Assembly (NCBI GenBank): GCA_017402845.1
Contig: JAFPLH010000030.1
Coordinates: forward strand, 1 to 35,126
DNA length: 35,126 nucleotides
Source: Clostridia bacterium
GTDB lineage: Bacteria; Bacillota; Clostridia; Oscillospirales; Acutalibacteraceae
Direction of reading: 5' to 3'
The position numbers were made by a program, and so were the translations under genes. The notes below the pieces were generated by a model. It saw only the letters and a program-made list of their open reading frames with translations, was not told the DNA's origin and did no database searches. Every line of letters starts with the position of its first letter. Position 1 is the stretch's first letter. Shown piece by piece: positions 8,034 through 15,825 of this stretch.

Positions 8034-8775
8034 TATACTCACCTGTTATTTTATCTTTGAAGTAGTCAATGCCGTTGTTTAAGCCGTCACGGAAAAAACC
8101 TGTTATGTTATCAAGCATATCATTTACTATCGGGTTGGTGGTAATATGTACCTCGCCGTCAAGCACGGTAATGCTTGATACTTCAACATTGACAAGTGTT
8201 CCAAGGTTTTCTATATCGTATTCGTAATGTGCCGGCAGAGTAACGGATAAGTCGTCAATAGAAATATACTTTGAAGCGTTCTCCAGGCTTGTTTTTTTCA
8301 GAATAGATGTAACAAGCGTTTGAGGAATGCTCAGCTTGCCCACTTTTGCATTGCTGAGAGAAAAAACCAATTGATGATCTTCAGTCAAGTTAATATTAAC
8401 ATCTGCCGAAAATCCAACGTCACGTCCCTTTAATGATGCCTGAATATATATTTTGCAGGGTGAAGCTTGATTAAGCTCAAGATATGCAGCTAATAATTTA
8501 TAATCGCTGCTTATGTTGAATTTATTATTTGCTCTTTGAATGAGATAGGCAAAAAGTCCGTTTATCTCCGATTCTGTGATAATTGTTTCGTTTTCAAATA
8601 TTGCATTTTTTGCAACGGTTTCCAGCACTTGCGGTGACGGGGCAGCATTATATTTATCTGTATTATCGTCCTGAAAAGCAAGTCCCGTACAAATAAGAAG
8701 TCCCAGACATGAAAGCAAGAAGATAATAAGTATTATTTTGAAAAATGTTTTTATTGCCGTATTAATAAATATCAC
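8023..8775 (-). CDS. YpmS-like (DUF2140-type) membrane-anchored protein
   Basis: 250-aa protein with one N-terminal membrane helix (about residues 11-33) and an extracytoplasmic domain. The pattern ITESEINGLFAYLIQ, SLKGRDVGFSADVNINL, LSNAKVGKLSIPQTLV and a C-terminal VSSITVLDGEVHI recalls the YpmS/DUF2140 proteins of Firmicutes. This is recognition by eye and only moderately certain. The function is unknown. The GTG start lies two bases after the mutS2 stop, with AGAGG directly against it, so translation is probably coupled to mutS2. A rare ATT at 8766 would have better spacing. Its end overlaps the decarboxylase start. Confidence 0.68.
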   Translation of the reverse strand: MIFINTAIKTFFKIILIIFLLSCLGLLICTGLAFQDDNTDKYNAAPSPQVLETVAKNAIFENETIITESEINGLFAYLIQRANNKFNISSDYKLLAAYLELNQASPCKIYIQASLKGRDVGFSADVNINLTEDHQLVFSLSNAKVGKLSIPQTLVTSILKKTSLENASKYISIDDLSVTLPAHYEYDIENLGTLVNVEVSSITVLDGEVHITTNPIVNDMLDNITGFFRDGLNNGIDYFKDKITGEYIEQ

Positions 8776-8777
8776 CT

Positions 8778-11156
8778 CTATCTCATTTCAATAATGGTAA
8801 CGCCCGATTCGCCTTCACCAAAGGTGCCGAGTCTGAAGCTTTTGATGAACTTACAGGTTCTCAGATATTTATGCACTTCATTACGAAGTACGCCCGTACC
8901 CTTGCCGTGTATAACTGTGATCTGATTGATATGTGAGAGCAGTGCCGAGTCAATAGCGGCTTCAAGCTCAAGAATAGCTTCATCAGCGGTCATACCTCTA
9001 AGATCGATCTGTGTAACAGCTTTGATATCGGAATTACTTCTGTTAAGCGGTTTTCTTGTCGGCGTAAACGAGATCTTTTTCTTTTTGGTTTCTGACAAAC
9101 GAAGATTTGAGATATTGACTCTCATCTGCATTATGCCTGCTTCAACAAGAACTCTGCCCGATTTGTCGGCTTTTTCAAGAACGGTGGCTTCTTTGTCAAG
9201 ATCAACGATAATAACCTCGTCGCCCGGCTTTAATTCTCTTGGCAATACATAGTTTTCGTTAGTTTTCTTGTTTATAGGATCAGCCGTATTTTCAAGATCT
9301 TTAAGCTTGCTTTTAATGCTTGAGCGTTCTTCGGCATTAAGCTCGGCTTTTTTGCGTGCGGCTTCAAGCTCTGAGATAATAGCGTCTGCCTGTGCCTTTG
9401 TTTTAGACATAATTTCCTGAGCCTGTTTTCTTGCCTTTTCAATTTCCCGTTCGGCTTCTTTTTTCACCTTTTCAAGCTCGTGCTCGGCTTTGCGTCTTAC
9501 AGCCTCGGCGTTTCGTTTATACTCGTCTGCTTCCTGCATTTTTTTGTCGAGAGCCTGCTGTCTTTCTTCAAGTGCAGATACTACGTTTTCAAACTCTCTG
9601 CTTTCGCTTGAAACAAGCTTTTCGGCATTCTCTACAATGCTTTTGTCCATTCCCAGACGCAGCGAAATAGCAAAAGCGTTTGAGCGTCCGGGTACGCCTA
9701 TCAATAGTTTATACGTGGGGCGTAAAGTGGTAACGTCAAATTCGCAGCTTCCGTTTTCAACACCTTTAGTTTGAAGCGCATACTCTTTAAGCTCGGCATA
9801 ATGAGTGGTGCAGGCTGTTTTTGTACCCTTTTCTCTGAAGGATTGAAGAATAGCTATCGCAAGCGCTGCACCCTCAACGGGATCAGTACCGGCGCCAAGC
9901 TCATCTAAGAGTACCAGAGAGCGATCTGTACAATTTTTCAGAATACTGATAGTATTTGTGATATGTGCGGAAAAGGTTGAAAGTGATTGTTCAATGCTTT
10001 GTTCGTCGCCGATATCTGCAAATACGCAGTCGAAAACACTTAAACTGCTGTTTTCGGCAGCGGGTATCATAAAGCCGCACATAGCCATAAGAGAAAGCAA
10101 ACCTATAAGCTTTAAAGAAACGGTTTTACCGCCGGTGTTTGGACCTGTAATAATAAGGGTATCAAAGCTTTTGCCAAGCATAACATCAAGAGCGACTACC
10201 TTGTCGGCGTCTATAAGCGGATGACGTGCTTTTTTAAGATCAATAATACCCTTGTCGTTCATAACAGGTAAAGTTGCTTTCATTTTGTATGCAAGCTCGG
10301 CTTTAGCAAAAATAACGTTTAGTTCAACTGCCGTTTCATAGCTTTTTATAATTGCGTTTGCGTTTTCTGCCACGCTGCTTGTAAGCATATACAGAATACG
10401 AGCAATTTCGTCTTGCTCTTTTGATTCGAGTACCTTAATATCGTTGTTGGCTTCAACTACCGCCATAGGTTCAACGAATACCGTCTGACCGCTGGAGCTG
10501 GTGTCGTGTACCAGACCGGGAACATTGCCTCTGCACTCTGCCTTTACGGGAATAACAAATCGTCCGTTGCGCATGGTGATGATGTTATCTTGTAAGTATT
10601 TTTGTACAACGCTGCTTCTTATCATTTTTTCAAGCTGTTCTCTTGCCCGTGATGAGGTTATGCGAATTTTTCTTCTTATTGCGGCGAGTTCGACAGTGGC
10701 ATTGTCTGCGATCTCGTCCTCTGATATGATAGATGAGGTTATTTTTTCTTCAAGAAAACGGTTTGGTGTGAGTGTATCAAAGCTTGAATCAAGTACGGTA
10801 TGAGTAGTTGCAAAGCGTTTGCGCCATTCTGTAAGAGAACGTATAACGTGAAGAACCTTAGCTGTTTGCAGAAGTTCGGCAGTAGAAAGAGCCGAGCCTG
10901 TTTTTGCACGTTTTAGTGAATCTGTGATATTAACAAGTCCGCCGAACGAGGGAGAGCCGAAACGTCCTGTTAAAGAGTGTGCGTCAGAGGTTTCTTTAAG
11001 CAGGGCGCACACCTTGCCAAGCTCTTTTTGCGGAGTAATAGAGAGCATAAGCTGCTTGGCGTCGTCGCAGCTTGTCAAGAGCGACGCACGTTCAAGAATT
11101 TTATCAAGCTCAAGAGCATGATAATGTATGTTTTTTGATTTAGTATAGTTTTCCAT
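8778..11156 (-). CDS. mutS2: Endonuclease MutS2 / ribosome-rescue ATPase
   Basis: 792 aa, the full length of the family. The middle holds the MutS-type ATPase: Walker A GPNTGGKTVSLK, Walker B in DRSLVLLDELGAGTDP and the TTHYAELKEYA switch. A long coiled coil follows (about residues 515-610, rich in E, K and A), then a KOW-like stretch (LKPGDEVIIVDL) and a C-terminal Smr domain with IDLRGMTADEAI and VIHGKGTGVLR. It lacks the mismatch-recognition domain of MutS. In other species MutS2 suppresses recombination, and in Bacillus it splits collided ribosomes. It starts three bases after the recO stop. Confidence 0.96.
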   Translation of the reverse strand: MENYTKSKNIHYHALELDKILERASLLTSCDDAKQLMLSITPQKELGKVCALLKETSDAHSLTGRFGSPSFGGLVNITDSLKRAKTGSALSTAELLQTAKVLHVIRSLTEWRKRFATTHTVLDSSFDTLTPNRFLEEKITSSIISEDEIADNATVELAAIRRKIRITSSRAREQLEKMIRSSVVQKYLQDNIITMRNGRFVIPVKAECRGNVPGLVHDTSSSGQTVFVEPMAVVEANNDIKVLESKEQDEIARILYMLTSSVAENANAIIKSYETAVELNVIFAKAELAYKMKATLPVMNDKGIIDLKKARHPLIDADKVVALDVMLGKSFDTLIITGPNTGGKTVSLKLIGLLSLMAMCGFMIPAAENSSLSVFDCVFADIGDEQSIEQSLSTFSAHITNTISILKNCTDRSLVLLDELGAGTDPVEGAALAIAILQSFREKGTKTACTTHYAELKEYALQTKGVENGSCEFDVTTLRPTYKLLIGVPGRSNAFAISLRLGMDKSIVENAEKLVSSESREFENVVSALEERQQALDKKMQEADEYKRNAEAVRRKAEHELEKVKKEAEREIEKARKQAQEIMSKTKAQADAIISELEAARKKAELNAEERSSIKSKLKDLENTADPINKKTNENYVLPRELKPGDEVIIVDLDKEATVLEKADKSGRVLVEAGIMQMRVNISNLRLSETKKKKISFTPTRKPLNRSNSDIKAVTQIDLRGMTADEAILELEAAIDSALLSHINQITVIHGKGTGVLRNEVHKYLRTCKFIKSFRLGTFGEGESGVTIIEMR

Positions 11157-11159
11157 ATT

Positions 11160-11906
11160 TTATGTCCTTATAATTTTATAAAAATCGAGAGTTTTTAACT
11201 GTTTGTCAATGTGCTTTATTGTATAAAGCTCGCATGTGTGTTCAAAGATGTTTAGCGTATCTGCGTCAAGCGTAAGTGTAAAAAGTCTGTTAAGCTCTGT
11301 GTAAATACTGTGCCGCAGCGCAAATGTGGCATTTATACCAACAAAAACTGCTTGCTGATGATAAAGCTTTAAGCAGCTTCCGCATACGAGAATCCCGTTA
11401 TCGGGTAAAAAATGCATATTTTCGTGTTCATAGCACTTGCAGTTATCGCAGCAGACAAGATTAGGCATATAGCCTGCAAGCGACATAGAGCGCATTTCAA
11501 AAATAGCTTTAAGCGTTCGTGTGCAGCGTTCGCCTTTTGCTATAAAGTACAGAGTATTAAGCAGCAGTCTGAGCTGTTCTTCGGAGTTTTCTTCTCTTGG
11601 CGCAAGTTCGCCTGTAAGCTCGCAGAGATATTGAGCGAGAGCCATTTTTGTGAGATCAGAGCGCAGAGGAAGAAACAACTCTTTCACCTCTGCGCTGTTT
11701 ACGCTGTAAGCATTACGCCCTTTGTAGATCTCGAACTTGGAGTAGGCAAGAAGTCCTGTTGCGTTGTTTTTGGGATTATTGATTTTCTTTGCGTTATTTG
11801 CAAAAGCTCTGATAATACCCCTATCTCTTGTCAGTATAGTTATTACTTTGTCGTTTTCCTTCGTGTTCGTTTCTTTTATTACCAGTCCGTCTGTTATAAT
11901 GATCAT
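11160..11906 (-). CDS. recO: DNA repair protein RecO
   Basis: RecO helps RecR load RecA on SSB-coated single strands in the RecFOR pathway. The 248-aa product has the N-terminal OB-fold (IIITDGLVIKETNTKENDKVITILT, split at about residue 14), a helical C-terminal domain and a four-cysteine zinc site (CCDNCKC near residue 160 with VCGSC about 20 residues later). I chose ATG 11906 because GAGGAG lies seven bases before it. Longer in-frame starts lack a site. It overlaps the end of the yqzL-like gene by 86 bases and almost touches mutS2. Confidence 0.93.
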   Translation of the reverse strand: MIIITDGLVIKETNTKENDKVITILTRDRGIIRAFANNAKKINNPKNNATGLLAYSKFEIYKGRNAYSVNSAEVKELFLPLRSDLTKMALAQYLCELTGELAPREENSEEQLRLLLNTLYFIAKGERCTRTLKAIFEMRSMSLAGYMPNLVCCDNCKCYEHENMHFLPDNGILVCGSCLKLYHQQAVFVGINATFALRHSIYTELNRLFTLTLDADTLNIFEHTCELYTIKHIDKQLKTLDFYKIIRT

Positions 11907-12018
11907 TTTCATTCTCCTCGGGAGCGGTACTGCTTTTTGTGGAAGCATAGGTCAGGTAATCCCGAACGCTGCCGCTGTTTACAAAGTTTTTCCATGCGTC
12001 TGAAGATTTGTTGCTCAT
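11821..12018 (-). CDS. yqzL: YqzL-like small protein between era and recO
   Basis: 65-aa protein. Residues 7-25 (DAWKNFVNSGSVRDYLTYA) match the W-x2-F-x2-(T/S)G-x4-YL pattern of the tiny YqzL proteins, which in Bacillus are also encoded between era and recO. The ribosome binding site is strong: GGAGGT, then eight bases and ATG 12018. The last ~28 residues overlap the start of recO in another frame and look like random hydrophilic sequence, so the conserved part is only the first half. Function is unknown in the family. A gene this short that overlaps recO is easily missed. Confidence 0.72.
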   Translation of the reverse strand: MSNKSSDAWKNFVNSGSVRDYLTYASTKSSTAPEENENDHYNRRTGNKRNEHEGKRQSNNYTDKR

Positions 12019-12084
12019 ATAAATACCTCCGTATAAAAATGATCGATATATATATTATACGTTTGAGAGGTATTTATTATTTAT

Positions 12085-12990
12085 TTAATCAAAGTTATTT
12101 TGATCGTATCCGAGCGATCTTAAAATTCCTTCTCTGTTTCTCCAGTCCTCTTTGACCTTTACCCAGAGAGTGAGGTTTACCTTGCAGTCGAAAAAGCTTT
12201 CCATGTCGTGACGTGCATAGCTGCCTATTTTTTTGAGCATAGAGCCGCCCTTGCCTATAAGTATGCCCTTGTGTGCGGCACGCTCACAATAGATAGTTGC
12301 GTCAATGTCGGTAATACCGCCCTCGCTGCGTGGCTTGAAACGTTCGATAACGACCGCCGTACCATGAGGAATTTCTTTATCTGTAAGACGAAGAATTTTT
12401 TCTCTGATGATCTCGCCTGCTATAACTCTTTCGGGCTGATCGGTGATAGTATCAGGATCAAACATATGCTCGCCCTCGCTTGCCTGCTTTGACAGAGCTG
12501 TTATAAGCTCATCTATGCCCTCGCCTGTATGAGCCGATACGGGTACGATATCGTCAAAATCAAATTCGCTGCCGTATGATGATATTGTACTGATGATCTC
12601 ACTTTTTTCTTTGAGCTTATCAATTTTGTTTAAAGCAAGTACAGCGGGAATACCTAAGGAGTCAAAACGCTGCATAAGAACTTTTTCTGTATCTCCGGGA
12701 GCTTTTTCACTTTCTGCAACGAGCAGACAAGCGTCAACGCCCGCAACAGATTCGTTAATGGAACGAACCATATATTTTCCTAAGCTGTTGCGTGGCTTAT
12801 GGAGTCCGGGAGTGTCGATGAATACGAGCTGAATATCGTCTTTGGTATATACGCCCATAATGCGTGTGCGTGTGGTCTGCGGCTTTGAAGATACAATAGT
12901 GATCTTCTGACCGAGTATTTTATTGAGTATAGATGATTTGCCGACGTTGGGACGTCCGACAATTGCAATAAATGCGGTTTTTTGTGCCAT
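12085..12990 (-). CDS. era: GTPase Era (30S ribosome assembly)
   Basis: Era is an essential GTPase that binds the 3' end of 16S rRNA and checks 30S maturation. The 301-aa protein has G1 GRPNVGKSS (residues 12-20), G3 DTPGLHKPR, G4 NKIDK and G5 VSAHTGEG, then the KH domain with AHKGILIGKGGSMLKKIG and the terminal VKVKEDWRNRE. AAGAGG lies nine bases before ATG 12990. The start is only 18 bases from the end of the serpin remnant, and no separate promoter is visible, so era is probably transcribed from the promoter at 13754-13782 with yqzL, recO and mutS2. Confidence 0.96.
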   Translation of the reverse strand: MAQKTAFIAIVGRPNVGKSSILNKILGQKITIVSSKPQTTRTRIMGVYTKDDIQLVFIDTPGLHKPRNSLGKYMVRSINESVAGVDACLLVAESEKAPGDTEKVLMQRFDSLGIPAVLALNKIDKLKEKSEIISTISSYGSEFDFDDIVPVSAHTGEGIDELITALSKQASEGEHMFDPDTITDQPERVIAGEIIREKILRLTDKEIPHGTAVVIERFKPRSEGGITDIDATIYCERAAHKGILIGKGGSMLKKIGSYARHDMESFFDCKVNLTLWVKVKEDWRNREGILRSLGYDQNNFD

Positions 12991-13008
12991 GGTCTGTACC
13001 TCTTATTC

Positions 13009-13725
13009 TTATTCTTTTTCAAAGTTTTTCACTACTCCGGTAAAAAGCGGAAGCTGTTCCTGACAGTCATAAATTGCGAAGAAAAAAGGTCTGTCGAGTT
13101 TTACACTGTATCCCGGTTGAACGGAAGTTATAGTTGTCATGCCTACTGCGGTTGCAGCGGCGGCTTTTGTGCCTTGCTCGAAAACTTCAATATATGCTTT
13201 ATGTACTACATAATCTGCCAAAACCGGACTGCCGTCAACGAGGTTTTCCGCCATGTTCGTAAAGTTTACGCTGCCGGGATCAGCGCTGAATATACCGAAA
13301 ATGCCGACATAAAAACATTTTGGTTTTTGTCTTCGTTCATTTCATACTGCTTTTTAAAAAGCTCTGTTGTGAAGCTGCGAATACCTGCTATGACGTGTCT
13401 TTTTACAGAGTCGGTTTCCCGGTCTGTCCATACGGAAGGTCTTGCGGTATGGTTATTTTCGGAGTCTGTATGAATATCACTGTCGGAATTGCGGGAAGAA
13501 ATATCTGTCATTTTTGAACTGCTCTCTTTCTTATCACCTGACTTGCAGGCTTTTCTGTCTTTTCGACTGTTTCAACAGTTTCAACGGTTTCTTCTTTTGC
13601 TTGAGAACTGATACTTGATTGCGGGCTTACATCTGTCTGCTGCTGATTTTTTGCACCGCAGCCGCAAAAAGCATTTACAATAATGGCGCACAATAGTATT
13701 GCAGCCAACCGTTTTTAGCTTTCAT
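13009..13725 (-). pseudogene. Degraded serpin (serine protease inhibitor) lipoprotein gene
   Basis: Three pieces in different frames form one decayed serpin. From ATG 13725 (AAAGGAG upstream), restoring one A in the run near 13712-13716 gives a lipoprotein signal MKAKKRLAAILLCAIIV, then NAFCGCGA. Restoring a second A near 13508 joins a Ser/Thr/Glu linker to a serpin N-lobe start (FTTELFKKQY, then NQNVFMS). About 250 residues are then missing. In another frame the C-terminal part follows: SVNFTNM, VVHKAYIEVFEQGTKAAAATAV (the inhibitory hinge, E-x-G-T then Ala-rich) and DRPFFFAIYD, LFTGVV. It cannot make a working inhibitor. Its promoter looks intact and it lies just upstream of era. Confidence 0.85.
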
Positions 13726-13753
13726 GATTAACTCCTTTCAATGATTTTTTATC

Positions 13754-13782
13754 ATTATATCATATATTTTCCGTTTTGTCAT
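13754..13782 (-). promoter_or_regulatory. SigA-type promoter of serpin remnant and probably the era operon
   Basis: On the minus strand: ATGACA, a 17-base spacer and a perfect TATAAT, about 30 bases before the serpin start. No other promoter is visible before era, so this one probably drives serpin remnant-era-yqzL-recO-mutS2 and the genes beyond. Confidence 0.65.
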
Positions 13783-13800
13783 TGTAATGTTAAAAATAAT

Positions 13801-13970
13801 GGAAACACTGATTAAATCGAGTGCCCGTATCGCTTAGAATTTTTTCAGGCAAATTGTGCGAAAATCACGCAGAAATACTGACGTAATTCAAGTGATTTGA
13901 GTACAATTTGACTAAAAAAGGCAAGCAAGATGGGTGCTCAGTCGGTAGGACGTGATTTATTAGTGGTTCC
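13801..13970. mobile_element. Complete 170-bp MITE with 5-bp target duplication
   Basis: Terminal inverted repeats GGAAACACTGATTAAATC and the complement of GGAACCACTAATAAATCA, flanked on both sides by ATAAT (13796-13800 and 13971-13975), a perfect target-site duplication. There is no coding capacity. It is related by core sequence and size (170 against 172 bp) to the element at 5632. It landed between the ybeY terminator and the promoter of the serpin remnant. The exact duplication suggests this insertion is younger than the one at 5632. Confidence 0.85.
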
Positions 13971-13978
13971 ATAATAAA

Positions 13979-14008
13979 AAAGACGCTCAAAAAAGCGAGC
14001 GTCCTTTT
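13979..14008 (-). terminator. Rho-independent terminator of phoH-ybeY
   Basis: Read on the minus strand, GACGCTC and GAGCGTC form a stem around a T-rich loop and are followed by a run of Ts. It lies directly downstream of ybeY. Confidence 0.85.
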
Positions 14009-14022
14009 GATAAGTGCGATTT

Positions 14023-14523
14023 TTATTCGTCTATTACATAAGATGACGAAGCAGGAAGTCCTAATTGTTCCATAACAAGCTCTTCTTTTTCACGCATGTG
14101 AACCTTTTCAAGACCTGTTTCGTGGTCGTAACCCAACAGGTGCAAAACGGAGTGAGCCGTAAGATAACCGACTTCTCTTTGCAGAGCATGACCATAGAGT
14201 TCAGCCTGATCGACAGCCTTTTCCATAGATATAACTACATCTCCGAGCATTTTTGCGCCGGTAGTGGGATCAACGTCGTAATTGCCGTTTTCGCCAAGCG
14301 GAAAAGACAAAACGTCTGTTGGAGAGTCGATATTTCTGTACTGCTTATTAAGCTTATGGATCTCCTCGTTGTCAACAAAAGTAACGCTTATTTCTGCAGA
14401 TCCCTCAAACTGTTCATTTTTCAAAACAGCATTACAGCAACGGCGAACCAACATACGCATACCCGTCGGGATCTTTACCTTTTTCTGTTTGTTGGTTATT
14501 ACTACTTTAATTTTATCAGTCAT
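14023..14523 (-). CDS. ybeY: Endoribonuclease YbeY (rRNA maturation factor)
   Basis: A small zinc-dependent RNase (166 aa) involved in 16S rRNA 3'-end maturation and ribosome quality control. The signature H-x3-H-x5-H is complete in HSVLHLLGYDHE. The conserved NKQYRNIDSPTDVLSFP and LGDVVIS blocks lie in the expected order before it. The ATG overlaps the phoH stop codon (ATGA), so the two are translationally coupled. phoH-ybeY upstream of era is the usual Firmicute order. The dgkA and cdd genes often found in between are absent here. Confidence 0.95.
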   Translation of the reverse strand: MTDKIKVVITNKQKKVKIPTGMRMLVRRCCNAVLKNEQFEGSAEISVTFVDNEEIHKLNKQYRNIDSPTDVLSFPLGENGNYDVDPTTGAKMLGDVVISMEKAVDQAELYGHALQREVGYLTAHSVLHLLGYDHETGLEKVHMREKEELVMEQLGLPASSSYVIDE

Positions 14524-15485
14524 TTGTTATGCCTTGCCTCCTCTATTTTTGCATACGCTTTGATAATATCCTGTACAAGCTTATGGCGAACAACATCTTT
14601 TTCGCTGAAATAAACCTGTGCAATGTCGTCAATATTTTTCAGCACCCTTATACATTCTTTAAGTCCGCTTCTGCACCCGGAGGGGAGATCTATCTGAGTG
14701 ATATCTCCCGTAATGACCATTTTTGAATTAAATCCAAGTCTGGTCAGGAACATTTTCATTTGTTCGTTGGTGGTATTTTGTGCTTCGTCAAGAATAATAA
14801 AGCTGTCGTCGAGAGTTCTGCCTCTCATATATGCAAGCGGAGCAACCTCAATATTGCCTCGCTCAACGTAACGCTGATAGGTTTCTGCGCCGAGCATATC
14901 AAAAAGAGCGTCATAAAGCGGTCTTAAATATGGATCAACCTTACTTTGCAGATCGCCCGGCAAAAAACCGAGCTTTTCGCCGGCTTCAACGGCAGGTCTT
15001 GTAAGAATGATCCTGTTGACCTCATGCGCACGGAACGCTGTAACAGCCATAGCAACAGCGAGATAGGTTTTGCCTGTTCCGGCAGGACCTACTCCGATAG
15101 TGATCGTATTTGATTTGATAGCGTCGCAGTATTTATTCTGACCAATGGTTTTCGGCTTAATTGGTTTGCCCTTTGACGTAACGCAGATACAGTCGCCTGT
15201 AAGCTGAGAAATAGCTGTTTCGCTGCCCTCTCTGACAAGCGAGATACAATAGCGTACATTTTGCTCGCTCAGGCTTTCGCCCTTGTTTATGAGTGAAAGC
15301 AGGCTGTCTATCGTGCGGCAGGCAAGAGAAACATTCTCAATATCGCCTCTTACCTTTAACTCCGGACCTCTTACGATAATTTGTACGCCGAATTCATTTT
15401 CGATCAGCTTGATGTTTTCGTCGAAGCTTCCGAACAGCATTACAGCCTGTTCCATTCGCTCGATATTTACAATTTGCTCTGTCAT
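14520..15485 (-). CDS. phoH: PhoH-like ATPase (YbeZ family)
   Basis: Cytoplasmic P-loop ATPase of the PhoH family, possibly an RNA helicase that works with YbeY. Walker A is GPAGTGKTYLAVA and Walker B DDSFIILDEAQN. The conserved ILTRPAVEAGEKLGFLPGDL (in two halves around EAGEKLG) and VITGDITQIDLP are present. About 321 aa from ATG 15485, the start that matches the family (MTEQIVNI). ATG 15506 and GTG 15521 are in-frame alternatives, and none has an ideal binding site. It starts the phoH-ybeY operon from the promoter at 15538-15566. Confidence 0.93.
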   Translation of the reverse strand: MTEQIVNIERMEQAVMLFGSFDENIKLIENEFGVQIIVRGPELKVRGDIENVSLACRTIDSLLSLINKGESLSEQNVRYCISLVREGSETAISQLTGDCICVTSKGKPIKPKTIGQNKYCDAIKSNTITIGVGPAGTGKTYLAVAMAVTAFRAHEVNRIILTRPAVEAGEKLGFLPGDLQSKVDPYLRPLYDALFDMLGAETYQRYVERGNIEVAPLAYMRGRTLDDSFIILDEAQNTTNEQMKMFLTRLGFNSKMVITGDITQIDLPSGCRSGLKECIRVLKNIDDIAQVYFSEKDVVRHKLVQDIIKAYAKIEEARHNK

Positions 15486-15537
15486 AAAAAAACTGAAAAC
15501 CCCCATGTCAAAGCCTGTCACGGCTTACTATTTTAGT

Positions 15538-15566
15538 ATTATAACACAAAAAATTCAAGTTGTCAC
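15538..15566 (-). promoter_or_regulatory. SigA-type promoter of phoH-ybeY
   Basis: On the minus strand: GTGACA, a 17-base spacer and TATAAT. The predicted start of transcription is about 45 bases before the phoH ATG at 15485. Confidence 0.65.
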
Positions 15567-15825
15567 TAAAAAAACAATAAAATATCTATGAATTTTAAAA
15601 TTTTATTTATATTGTATAAACAAGCTTTATTTATAGTAATATTATGCACTTATTTTGTACAAAGTATTTGTGTAAATTAGCCGCTTATGCTATTAAATAT
15701 CCAGTAAATAATGTACAATATGCAGTATGAGATTTAGTCTAAAAACAAAATGCTCCCTCGAAAGGGAGCTGTTATTGTACGCTTACTTATATATAATACA
15801 ATACTGCTTGATCTGAAAGCAGGAA
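15567..15825. other. AT-rich intergenic region with a minus-strand terminator
   Basis: About 260 bases with no credible gene. The only clear structure is the hairpin GCTCCCT-TTCG-AGGGAGC at 15752-15769, followed on the minus strand by ATTTTGTTTTT. It lies where a terminator for the SpoIIQ-like gene would be. The rest is AT-rich DNA without a recognisable motif. Confidence 0.6.
15735..15770 (-). terminator. Rho-independent terminator of the M23 (SpoIIQ-like) gene
   Basis: Seven-base GC-rich stem closed by TTCG, then a T-rich tract, all read on the minus strand about 55 bases after the M23 gene stop. Confidence 0.75.

Noticed and set aside
11907..11948. Longer recO start
   Set aside because: The extra residues do not look like RecO and no ribosome binding site precedes them. 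GAGGAG lies seven bases before ATG 11906.
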